This document shows positions 44,101 through 53,500 of a stretch of 64,000 nucleotides of DNA, piece after piece (position 1 is the stretch's first letter; the number at the start of each line of letters is the position of its first letter). Below the pieces are notes generated by a model. That model saw only the letters and a program-made list of their open reading frames with translations. It had not been told where the DNA came from and did not search any database. The position numbers were made by a program, and so were the translations under genes. This DNA comes from Flavivirga rizhaonensis (lineage in GTDB: Bacteria; Bacteroidota; Bacteroidia; Flavobacteriales; Flavobacteriaceae): positions 1 to 64,000 of the forward strand of contig NZ_SRSO01000027.1 of the NCBI RefSeq assembly GCF_004791695.1. Reading direction: 5' to 3'.

Positions 44101-44670
44101 ATGAGAATATTACTTTTTATTATTTTAACTTCTATTATAACCTTAACAAGTTGCAATGGTAGAGAAAGGAAATACAAAACTAACGCGGAAGTTTTAAAAG
44201 AAAATAAACTTTTAGAATTCTTTACTGAAGAAATAAAGTTTGTTCCAGAAACATATACTGAAATTAAAACAGATACTATTTTAAGCAATGGATTTAAGAT
44301 CAAAATGAGCTATCATTCTTTAGAAAATGATTTTGTTTTAGAATCTAGAAAATTGAAAAATGACTCTATAGCCAAAATTCATCACAAAAATTTTGAAGCC
44401 CAACTTCTTGTATCAAAAGACAATGTTATTATCAACAAAAGCTTAATTAGCAAAAGACTTTTTTATGAGTTTGAGAACTCTTCATTTTGGGCAAGTGCCG
44501 TTATGCAATTCATATGGGTAGATCAAGAGGCCTCTAATAAAAACACACTTTGCTTAAATACTTCTTTTTGTGTTCCAAATACAGATAAATGCAAAGATTT
44601 CACTCTTAAAATTGATGAATTTGGAACCATTCAAATTGAAGAAATAAATATTTTTTCTAATACTATTTAA
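44101..44670 (+). CDS. lipoprotein of unknown function
   Basis: This 189-residue protein has the signal RILLFIILTSIITLTSC with the lipobox Cys at about 18, then a soluble domain with no recognised motif. Two Cys occur near the C-terminus (LNTSFCVPNTDKCKDF). It lies between dnaX and miaE with short spacing (10 and 2 bases). Confidence 0.7.
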   Translation: MRILLFIILTSIITLTSCNGRERKYKTNAEVLKENKLLEFFTEEIKFVPETYTEIKTDTILSNGFKIKMSYHSLENDFVLESRKLKNDSIAKIHHKNFEAQLLVSKDNVIINKSLISKRLFYEFENSSFWASAVMQFIWVDQEASNKNTLCLNTSFCVPNTDKCKDFTLKIDEFGTIQIEEINIFSNTI

Positions 44671-44672
44671 TA

Positions 44673-45254
44673 ATGCTAGGACTTAAACTTCCAACAGATC
44701 CACGATGGGTAAACATTGTAGAAAAAAATATTGAAGAAATACTTACAGACCATGCTTTTTGTGAACAAAAAGCAACAAGTACAGCCATTTCACTTATTGT
44801 AAGCTTTCCAGAATACACTGAATTGGTACAAGAAATGACAGCTTTGGTAAAAGAAGAAATGAGCCATTTTAAAATGGTTCATGATAAAATTATTGAACGA
44901 GGATGGGTTCTTGGGCGTGATAGACGCGACGATTATGTAATTCAGCTTGTAAGATTCTTCCCTAAAGGAGGTAGCAGAACTACGCAACTAGTACATCGTT
45001 TGCTTTATGCTGCATTAATTGAAGCAAGAAGCTGTGAACGTTTCAGATTACTTTCAGAAGCGCTTCAAGACAAAGAATTGGCTACCTTTTACAGGAATTT
45101 AATGGTTAGCGAAGCAAATCATTACACTATGTTTTTAGGTTTTGCCCGTAAATATGGAAATAAAAAAGAAGTTGATGCCAAATGGCAACAACTTCTTGAA
45201 TATGAAGCGGAAATTATGTCTAATCTAGGCAATACAGAAGCTATACACGGTTAA
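44673..45254 (+). CDS. miaE: tRNA-(ms2io6A)-hydroxylase (MiaE-like)
   Basis: This 193-residue diiron protein hydroxylates the isopentenyl group of modified A37 in tRNA. Paired helices carry the metal ligands: EQKATSTAISLIV, VKEEMSHFKMVHDKI, LIEARSCERFRLL and SEANHYTMFLGFARKYG. The length is right for the family. It starts 3 bases after the lipoprotein and overlaps the tail of the convergent barrel gene by 4 bases. Confidence 0.9.
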   Translation: MLGLKLPTDPRWVNIVEKNIEEILTDHAFCEQKATSTAISLIVSFPEYTELVQEMTALVKEEMSHFKMVHDKIIERGWVLGRDRRDDYVIQLVRFFPKGGSRTTQLVHRLLYAALIEARSCERFRLLSEALQDKELATFYRNLMVSEANHYTMFLGFARKYGNKKEVDAKWQQLLEYEAEIMSNLGNTEAIHG

Positions 45255-45778
45255 AACTTATAACCTATACCTATTTGTATATTCGAGTTTTTGGCTTCAA
45301 CTAATAAATCGTCGTCAAAAATATTAGAGAAACCATATGTATATCGTACATCTGCAAATATTGCATAATTGATTTTATATTCTATACCGGCAACACCAGA
45401 ATAAGCAAAGTTCTTAACACCATCTTCTTCTTTGTGTACTTTAAGTCCAACCTGTGGTCCAGCTCCTATATGAATTTTTTCACTTAATCTAAACTTTAAG
45501 AAAATTGGTGCTTGTATATAATCCAAATGTAAAGGTTCTGCTTTTGCTCCTTCAGCAGAAAATTGTATTTCTGGCATTACAGAGATTATTTTAGACAGAC
45601 CGATGTTCGCAAAAAAACCAATATATATACTATTCCTGTGTTTGTTAATTACACCAGTAGTATTATCGAAATCTAAGTTTGAAATATTAAGACCTCCTCT
45701 AACACCATATTTTACATCTTGAGAAAAGCCATAAATTGAAAAACTAAATAGGATTGCTAATAGTAAAATTTTTTTCAT
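45251..45778 (-). CDS. outer-membrane beta-barrel protein (PorT-like)
   Basis: This 175-residue protein has a signal peptide ending GFSQ at about residue 20 and alternating strands beginning VKYGVRGGLNISNL, a start shared by small flavobacterial barrels of the PorT/porin family. The last residues IQIGIGYKF fit an outer-membrane insertion signal. The function is unknown; it stands 100 bases from the ppx gene. Confidence 0.75.
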   Translation of the reverse strand: MKKILLLAILFSFSIYGFSQDVKYGVRGGLNISNLDFDNTTGVINKHRNSIYIGFFANIGLSKIISVMPEIQFSAEGAKAEPLHLDYIQAPIFLKFRLSEKIHIGAGPQVGLKVHKEEDGVKNFAYSGVAGIEYKINYAIFADVRYTYGFSNIFDDDLLVEAKNSNIQIGIGYKF

Positions 45779-45879
45779 AATAAATTAGGTTTGGGATATA
45801 ATTTTAAGCAATTATACTGGGTACGAATATATATTATAAAATTAAAAAATGACAACTATAAAAGGTGAAGTGCACAATT

Positions 45880-46785
45880 TTACTGTGTATTGCTAGAAAC
45901 GGTATCATAATAAATACTTTTAATTATACCATCAGCCAAACCAATTTTTGGCACATAAATGTTTTTTGCTCCACTCCATTTCATTGAAGAAAGATAAATT
46001 CGCATAGCAGGAATAATAACATCTGCCCTATCTTGATTTAAGTCTAATTCTGTAATACGCTCTTCGTAAGAATAGCTTTGTAATGTCTTATAGTATGAAG
46101 ATAAATAGAAATAAGTAAGTGGTTTACCGATAGCTTTACCAGATATTTTAAAGATTTTATTAATATTTCCTCCAGAACCAATAACTTCAATTTTGTGGTA
46201 AGATTTTGCATGCCTACCAATCCACGCTTCTAACTCTATCCATGATTCTTTTTTAACAATATCATTAAGAAGTCTAACTGTACCTATTTTAAAAGACTTT
46301 GATGCAATTTGTTTTCCTCTGTGTATTACTGTAAATTCTGTACTACCTCCACCTACATCAACATATAGATAGGTTTTGTTATTATCAATATACTTATGTA
46401 GATCGGTTGCTGCTATAATGGCGGCTTCTTCCTTACCTTTAATGACATCTATACTTATTCCTGATTCTTTTAAAACTAAATCGACCACTTCTTTACCATT
46501 TTTTGATTCTCGCATTGCAGAAGTAGCACAGGCTTTATATTTTACTACCTTATGAGATTTCATCAACAATTTAAATGCAACCATTGTATCAACAATGCGT
46601 TGCGTGTTTTCCTTAGAAATTTTATTTTCTATAAACACATCTCCTCCTAAACGTATGGGTACACGAACTAATGAATTTTTCTTGAATTGCACAGGTTTTC
46701 CCTTTTGTTCAATTATATTTGAAATAAGTAACCTTACAGCATTAGAACCAATATCTATAGCTGCGAATTTCTTTATATTTAGCAT
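45880..46785 (-). CDS. ppx: exopolyphosphatase (Ppx/GppA family)
   Basis: This 301-residue enzyme has the ASKHA fold: AAIDIGSNAVRLLI (8-21), YVDVGGGSTEFTVI (about 140-153) and the region GSGGNINKIF. It is shorter than E. coli Ppx and matches the N-terminal catalytic core. It removes phosphates from polyphosphate or pppGpp. It starts 1 base after the ppk stop, so the two are co-transcribed. Confidence 0.9.
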   Translation of the reverse strand: MLNIKKFAAIDIGSNAVRLLISNIIEQKGKPVQFKKNSLVRVPIRLGGDVFIENKISKENTQRIVDTMVAFKLLMKSHKVVKYKACATSAMRESKNGKEVVDLVLKESGISIDVIKGKEEAAIIAATDLHKYIDNNKTYLYVDVGGGSTEFTVIHRGKQIASKSFKIGTVRLLNDIVKKESWIELEAWIGRHAKSYHKIEVIGSGGNINKIFKISGKAIGKPLTYFYLSSYYKTLQSYSYEERITELDLNQDRADVIIPAMRIYLSSMKWSGAKNIYVPKIGLADGIIKSIYYDTVSSNTQ

Positions 46786-46786
46786 A

Positions 46787-48853
46787 CTACCCCTCCAACT
46801 TTTTTAAATAATAATCATACATAGCAAATTGAGACCTTACCTTTTCGTTATCATTTATTCTATAATTATTCTCTTGTGACTCTCCTAATAATCTTGCTTT
46901 AACATTATCGCTCCAGCTAATATTAAACGTCTCAATAATTTCTTGTTTAATATCTTCATCATAAATAGGACAGCTCACTTCTACTCTATTATCAATATTT
47001 CTTGTCATCCAATCTGCAGAAGAAATATAAATTTTGGAGTTGCCATTATTACCAAATATATACACTCTGGAATGTTCTAAAAACTTATCTACAACACTAA
47101 TAACTTCAATATTCTCACTCATCCCTTTTATTCCAGGAATTAAACAACAAATCCCCCTAACTATCATTTGAATTTTCACACCTGCTCTACTTGCTTCGTA
47201 AAGCTTATCAATCATTTTATAACTGGAAATACTGTTCATTTTTAATCTTATACAACCCAGATCTCCATTTTTAGCACTTTCAATTTCAGCGTCTATTAGC
47301 TTAAAAATTGCTTTTTGAGTGTAATGAGGTGATGTTATTAAATGTTTATAAGTGAAAATTTTATAATTGGTCTCAAAGAAACTAAAAATTTTATTAACAT
47401 CTTTTAAAATACGCTGGTCTGAGGTAAACAAGGTATAATCTGTATAAATTTTTGCAGTAGATTCGTTAAAATTCCCTGTACTTATAAACCCATATCGTTT
47501 TAGCTTTTTTCCTTCTTCACGTTCTATAACACACATTTTACTGTGTACTTTTAAACCCGCCACTCCGAACACTAAATTAACACCTTCATCTTCCATCTGC
47601 TGTGCATAATCAATATTTGCTTGTTCATCAAATCTGGCTCGTAACTCTATAGATACTGTAACAGACTTACCATTTACAGCTGCATTAATAAGTGAACTCG
47701 CTATATGGGAGATTTGAGCTAAACGATAAATAGTAATCTTTATCGTTTTCACATTCGGATCTAAAGCTGCCTCTCGTAAAAACTTAACAACATAGGAAAA
47801 AGTTTGATAAGGCGCCTGAAGCAAATAATCTTTTTGCTTAATAGCTTCAAAAATACTAGCTTCTAAACTAAGCCCTTTAATAGGTAAAGCTTCAATTTTA
47901 TCGTAAAGCAGGTCGTTTCTTCCTAAGCTAGGAAACCCCATGTAATCTCTTCTGTTATGATATCTACCTCCGGGAATAATGCTATCTGTATCATCAATTC
48001 CCATTTTAGTCATTAAATACTCTAAAGTTTCTTTATCTATTGTTTTATCATATACGAAACGAACAGGTTCCCCAATTTGTCTGTGTTTAACACTATCTGA
48101 TATTTTCTCTATGAAACTTTTACTTAAATCACTCTCAAAATCCAATTCCCCATCACGAGTAATTTTAATCATATGAGCAGAAATGCTCTTATAATCGAAA
48201 ATATTGAAAATATCACTTAAGCAATGACGAAGTAAATCATCAATCATTATAAGGTAACTCTTTTCTCCTTCTTTTGGCAATTCAACAAACCTATTAAAGG
48301 TTTTTGGTATTTCTATTAAAGCAAACTGTCTTTCATCATTAGACATTACCATCCTAACCGCTAAATAGGCTCCACTATCTTTTAAATTAGGTAGAACGAT
48401 AGAATCGTTCAAAATAATGGTCACTAAAGCAGAGCTAACATGTGTTAAAAAGTATTTCTTTATAAAGTCATGCTGCGCTTTATCAATTTGAGTTTCATCA
48501 ATGATGTAAATGTTTTCGTCCTCTAACCTTTGATGAATGGTACTTAATATTTCTAAACTTTTGCTCTGCTGCTTAATTACAATTTGTGTTATAATTTCCA
48601 ATAACTCTTTGGCTTTAATCCCTCCCAAGGCATTCTTTCCACCTTTTCCAGCATCCACTATACGCTTAACCGTGGCATATCTAACCTTAAAAAATTCATC
48701 TAGGTTATTAGAAAAAATACCTAGAAACCTCAAACGTTCAATTAATGGTACATTTTTTTCATCCGATGCTTCTTGTAAAACCCGAGCATTAAACTGCAAC
48801 CAACTTATTTCTCTGTTTACGTAATTATTATCTTGTAATTCTGGTTTCGTCAT
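46787..48853 (-). CDS. ppk1: polyphosphate kinase 1
   Basis: This 688-residue enzyme makes polyphosphate from ATP. It begins YVNREISWLQFNARVLQEA (12-30), and the C-terminal PLD-like catalytic half holds GLKVHSKMCVIERE with the phosphorylated His and ISTGNFNESTAKIYTDYT. The length is typical. It is followed by ppx with 1 base between. A -7 element (TATATTTG) lies about 32 bases before the start. Confidence 0.94.
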   Translation of the reverse strand: MTKPELQDNNYVNREISWLQFNARVLQEASDEKNVPLIERLRFLGIFSNNLDEFFKVRYATVKRIVDAGKGGKNALGGIKAKELLEIITQIVIKQQSKSLEILSTIHQRLEDENIYIIDETQIDKAQHDFIKKYFLTHVSSALVTIILNDSIVLPNLKDSGAYLAVRMVMSNDERQFALIEIPKTFNRFVELPKEGEKSYLIMIDDLLRHCLSDIFNIFDYKSISAHMIKITRDGELDFESDLSKSFIEKISDSVKHRQIGEPVRFVYDKTIDKETLEYLMTKMGIDDTDSIIPGGRYHNRRDYMGFPSLGRNDLLYDKIEALPIKGLSLEASIFEAIKQKDYLLQAPYQTFSYVVKFLREAALDPNVKTIKITIYRLAQISHIASSLINAAVNGKSVTVSIELRARFDEQANIDYAQQMEDEGVNLVFGVAGLKVHSKMCVIEREEGKKLKRYGFISTGNFNESTAKIYTDYTLFTSDQRILKDVNKIFSFFETNYKIFTYKHLITSPHYTQKAIFKLIDAEIESAKNGDLGCIRLKMNSISSYKMIDKLYEASRAGVKIQMIVRGICCLIPGIKGMSENIEVISVVDKFLEHSRVYIFGNNGNSKIYISSADWMTRNIDNRVEVSCPIYDEDIKQEIIETFNISWSDNVKARLLGESQENNYRINDNEKVRSQFAMYDYYLKKLEG

Positions 48854-48884
48854 TTAAAATAATTAATGGTTTAGAATAGATACG

Positions 48885-48892
48885 CAAATATA
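48885..48892 (-). promoter_or_regulatory. -7 promoter element of ppk1-ppx
   Basis: The minus strand reads TATATTTG, fitting TAnnTTTG, 31 bases upstream of the ppk1 start. No clear -33 element. Confidence 0.45.
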
Positions 48893-49031
48893 TTCTATTT
48901 AAGCTTAATATTATTAGTAAAAAACATTACGAAATGGTAAGATTTTTTAAACGGTAAATCGTTACATTGCTACTAAAAATGCTTTAAAGGAATGCACTTG
49001 TACACTTGCCCCAAAAGTTATATAAACAATA

Positions 49032-49517
49032 CTATTTTAAATCTCTAGGAAATAAAGTTTGTATGGTCTTCCCTTGATTTAAACTTTTCCAATTTACAAT
49101 ATCAAATTCTATAACAACCACTCCACTAGTAGGAACATTATCTATTCTACTGCTACCATAAGTATTTACAAAAGCTGTAATAGCATGATTATGTCCAAAA
49201 ATCATGAGGGCATCAACAGAATCATCACATGATTTAATAACTTCAATAAGATGACTTCCAGAAAAATCATATAAATCATGATTTAAGCGAACAATACTTT
49301 CATCAATATTTAGATTAGATGTAAAAATATTCGCTGTTGTTTTTGCACGCATAGCATCGCTTGACAAAACTAAATCAACCTTTAAACCGCTTCCTTTTAA
49401 GTTCTCTGAAACTAAATTAGCGTCTTTAAAACCTCTTTCATTAAGCGGTCTTTCATGATCTATTACATTGTGTTTCCACGAAGATTTAGCATGTCTTACT
49501 ATAATTAATTTTTTCAT
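49032..49517 (-). CDS. sixA: SixA-type histidine phosphatase
   Basis: This 161-residue protein starts KKLIIVRHAKSSW, with the RH catalytic pair at residues 8-9, followed by DHERPLNERGFKDA and LVLSSDAMRAKTTA, and has GHNHAI later on. It belongs to the histidine-phosphatase superfamily, group SixA, which removes phosphate from phospho-His proteins. Neighbours ppk1 and ppx suggest a phosphate-related context but no fixed partner is seen. Confidence 0.88.
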   Translation of the reverse strand: MKKLIIVRHAKSSWKHNVIDHERPLNERGFKDANLVSENLKGSGLKVDLVLSSDAMRAKTTANIFTSNLNIDESIVRLNHDLYDFSGSHLIEVIKSCDDSVDALMIFGHNHAITAFVNTYGSSRIDNVPTSGVVVIEFDIVNWKSLNQGKTIQTLFPRDLK

Positions 49518-49537
49518 AAAAATTGATTAAGTGAGAA

Positions 49538-49573
49538 TTTTCATCAATGGAAATAGTTTTTTCATCGATGAAA
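49538..49573. promoter_or_regulatory. two near-palindromic sites upstream of sixA
   Basis: TTTTCATCAATGGAAA (49538-49553) and TTTTCATCGATGAAA (49559-49573) are near copies 21 bases apart, two turns of the helix. The second contains a perfect 14-base palindrome TTTCATCGATGAAA. They lie 20-56 bases before sixA, the place expected for an operator. Confidence 0.4.
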
Positions 49574-49763
49574 CTCAATTTATTTACTCTTCAAAATTAG
49601 TTAAAATTAGTATACATAGAGCTGTTATTATGTGTTAAAACAATTAAAGCTTAAGGTGTATTAATAGTAGAAAAACACTCAGAAACCGATAAAAAACTTA
49701 TTATACCGATCAAAGGATTCTCAAAAGCTTTTAAACGAATTTATAAGTGATTTACCATTTATT

Positions 49764-49876
49764 TTTGAACAGATTGTTGCATATGTGTTCTTTTGTAGCA
49801 CCTACTTAAACATTATAAAGTTATGAACCTGAATCCAATATCATATAAAATTACAACATTGTTAAACAATGTTTTT
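49764..49876 (+). promoter_or_regulatory. candidate promoter and leader hairpin upstream of the adhesin cluster
   Basis: TTTG (49764-49767), a 20-base spacer and TTCTTTTG (49788-49795) fit the promoter consensus with one mismatch. A transcript from about 49801 would have a 200-base leader. It holds ACATTG and CAATGT (49856-49872), a 6-bp stem followed by five T, a weak terminator-like hairpin. The rest of the 49518-49999 gap shows no supported gene. Confidence 0.4.
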
Positions 49877-49999
49877 CCCTCACAGTTTTTTCCCTCGAAA
49901 ACTTTTTTATTAATAATTAACGCTAATACCTGAATGTGACTATTTCGACACTTTGGTGTTTATTATATATAGTTTAAAACAAAATAATTTTACTAAATC

Positions 50000-50530
50000 A
50001 TGAAAAATAAATTGATTTTAACTCTTTACTCTTTTCTATTATTGTGCTGCTTTTCATTATGTATGAACGCACAACAGGATGCATTTGATTTAAATATAAT
50101 TAATTATAGCGATAAACCAGATGCTAATATTGAACATTTACATCTTCTATCTCTCACTAATAATTCAAATAAAGTGATGAATTATAATATTTCAAGTCAA
50201 GAGATAATCTGTAAAACTGAGTATGACGATGTTGTTAGGAATAAAATTGGTCATGTAGATAGTAATAAAGACGTTTCAGTTAATGAAAAAATCTCCTCTA
50301 GCTTAACTGTTGAAATCTATAATAAAACATTAAGCAAAAAGATTGATCAAATGATTTTAAACCCAAATGAATCGATTGAGTTTTATGTTAAAATCACACG
50401 TCACAACAATACAGAAATGGGAACATCGAAATGTTTTAAAATAGCTACACACCTATTGGATAATGAAACAATCGGAAAATATGTCATAATAAGAGCTTTT
50501 ATTCCGAACCCAAACATTTTAAGACACTAA
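50000..50530 (+). CDS. secreted protein of unknown function upstream of the adhesin
   Basis: This 176-residue protein has a signal peptide ending CMNAQ at about residue 25 and an all-beta-looking domain (LNIINYSDKPDANIEHLHLL, then SIEFYVKITRHN and YVIIRAFIPNP). No family was recognised. It is transcribed with the giant adhesin gene that starts 37 bases after its stop, so it may be an accessory part of that surface system. Confidence 0.7.
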   Translation: MKNKLILTLYSFLLLCCFSLCMNAQQDAFDLNIINYSDKPDANIEHLHLLSLTNNSNKVMNYNISSQEIICKTEYDDVVRNKIGHVDSNKDVSVNEKISSSLTVEIYNKTLSKKIDQMILNPNESIEFYVKITRHNNTEMGTSKCFKIATHLLDNETIGKYVIIRAFIPNPNILRH

Positions 50531-50567
50531 AATTTATAAAAAATATTAATTAGTTAATTAAAGGCTT

Positions 50568-53500
50568 ATGAAAATCTTTACTAAACATATAAACTATCAC
50601 AAAATAATATTGATAGTTTTCCTATTGATAAGTGCTTTTACCCAAGCCCAATTAAAAAAGGCTTTTGCCCCTCGTTTTAATGAGGCTGTAAATGGAGATT
50701 TCACTATTATCGCAAATAATATGATTTCTACGACGGCTACTGGTAATTATAATGGAGGAAACGATAATGACCAATTTTCTAACCTTGTATATGTTGATAT
50801 TGATACTGACGATACGACATTCAATTCAAGTAGTGCTAATTTTGTTAATCCCGCTCCCACCACAAGTTGTTTAACAATAAAAAAAGTATTATTGTATTGG
50901 GCTGCTGCAGATCAAGAACCAAATGAGTTAGATCCAAATTCTGAAAATCAACCTGATTGGAATTATAATGATATAAAACTTATGCTTCCATCGGAAACAG
51001 CATATACTACATATACCGCAGATGAAGTAATATATAGAGGTCGAGAAGATCATATTGGAGCGCCTCACAATGGACATTTTAGTAACGATCCATATATCTG
51101 TGTAAAAGACATTACAAGTTCTGTAGTCAACTTAATTGACAATAGTATAAGTCCTTATGGTAGCTATCAAGTTGCAAATGTTGAAGGGAAAATAGGTAGT
51201 TTAAATGATCATAACAATAATTTACCTACTGGTGTCTCTGGTGGGTGGCAAATAGTATTTGTATATGAAAGCCCTTTATTACCATTAAAGAATATTTCAA
51301 TTTTTGATGGATATGGGCATGTTGTAAATGGACAGGGTAGCTATAATATTGATTTTAATGGTTTTCAAACAGTACCAACTGGTGACGTAAATGCTAATAT
51401 TCTTATTGGGGCTTTAGAAGGAGATCTAGGACTAGATGGAGATAGATTACAAATTGAAAACGTATCTAATACTTTTGTGGACTTATCGACATCACCAACA
51501 AGTCCAATTAGAGATACTAATAACTTTTTTAATAGTAAAATTACAATTGATAATGCAAATTTCACAGATAGAATCCCTGCTAGTACAAATACTTTAGGTT
51601 TTGATGCTGCGATTTTTCAATTATCAAACCCTGATAATACAATTATTAATAATAATCAAACTTCCGCGACATTTAGATTAGCATCTAACAAGGAAACATA
51701 TGGATTGTTTTTATTGGGTTTATCTATAGATGTTTGGTCTCCAAATTTAGGTCCTATTCATTTAACACTAGATACACCTACAACTTCTCTAAATCCAAGT
51801 GCAAGTTTTGGAGCTAGTTTTACTGTTGAAAACAAAGGAAATGACGATGCCAAAAGTTTAGAAATTTCTACAACACTTCCTCCACAGGTAACATTAATAG
51901 AACCTATAAGCCCTGCGCTTCCCACCGGAATTACTTATAACTATAATACAGGAACTAACTTATTAGAGTTTTTTGTTGCTGATGGTGTTGCTAATGCTGG
52001 AGCTGCAGCTGTAAATGTTGATTTTGATTTAGAAATTAGAGATGAGTGTTATTTTTTAGAAACCAGTTGCGACCTTCAATTTAACTTACAATTAGAAGCT
52101 TCCTACACTGGGACTCAAGATCCTAGTCCTCAATCTGTAGTAAGTTCTGCAAATCTAGATGATTGTGGAGTGGGAATATTAGACCCAATAGTTATTGACG
52201 TAATACAGCCTACTATATCTTGGCAAACACCTATTAATGGCTTAGATACAACTATTGAATGTAGTGACGTTGCAGGTTTAACTACTGCACAAGCTTTAGA
52301 ACCAGTTACAAACAAATGTAACTTAACATTAACAAAAACACCTGGAGCATTTGTTCCTAATCCAACTTGTCCTAGTAGTGGGACATATACTAATACGTGG
52401 AATTTCACTGATGCTTGTGGTGTTACTATTGGTGATTATGTACAAGTTATTACTATTGTTGATACAATGGATCCTTTAGTTTCTGGAACAATTTTAGAAT
52501 CTACAGTTGAGGGATGCTCTGCAGCTGATGCCACTGCCCCTGTCAGTACGGTGGCGGCACTTGAAGCTTTAGGCCTTACTATAGAGGATTGTACTGATGA
52601 TGCCAACCTTCAGGTGACGAGTTCTGATAGCGCTACTGGTACATGCCCGGTTATTGTTACCAGAACGTACACTATTACGGATGCTTGTGGTAACTCAACT
52701 ACAGCTTCTCAAATTATTAATGTTACTCCTGTAGCAATTTCTTTTACAAACCCTACAGATAACAATGTACAATCTTGTGATTTTGTTGATCAAACAGAGG
52801 TAAATACAGCATTTGACAATTGGGTGATCGCTCAATCTGCTGCTATTGCTCCTGTCAATGGTTGTACGCCTGTTCTTTCTAATAATAGTAGCTTAGTTAC
52901 TGCGCCAGTCTTATGTGATGGTGGCACAACAACGGTTACGTGGACGATTACGGATCTTTGTGAAACCATCAACATTACTGCTGATTTTAATTTAACAGCA
53001 CCGACTGCAATCTCGTTTACGAATCCTGTAGATAACAATGTTCAATCTTGTGATTTTGTTGATCAAAATGAGGTAAATACAGCATTTGATAATTGGGTGA
53101 TCGCTCAATCTGCTGCTATTGCTCCCGTCAATGGTTGTACGCCTGTTCTTTCTAATAATAGTAACTTAGTTACTGCGCCAGTCTTATGTGATGGTGGCAC
53201 AACAACGGTTACTTGGACGATCACGGACCTTTGTCAAATTATTAATATTACTGCTGATTTTAATTTGACTGTGCCAACTGCAATCTCGTTTACGAACCCT
53301 GCAGATAGCAACGTTCAATCTTGTGATTTTGATGATCAAAATGAGGTAAATACGGCATTTGACAATTGGGTGATCGCTCAATCTGCTGCCATTAGTCCTA
53401 CCAATGGTTGTACGCCTGTTCTTTCTAATAACAGTAACTTAGTGTCTGCTCCTCTATTATGTGATGGTGGTACAGCAACGGTTACTTGGACGATTACTGA

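Noticed and set aside
49823..49933. A 36-codon frame in the adhesin leader (MNLNPISYKITTLL...)
   Set aside because: No codon enrichment like a leader peptide, no recognisable protein and a hairpin inside it; could be chance in AT-rich DNA.
53184..53381. Minus-strand open frames inside the adhesin (also 54591-54788 and others)
   Set aside because: They are antisense shadows that recur because the plus-strand repeats recur; no starts or family likeness.
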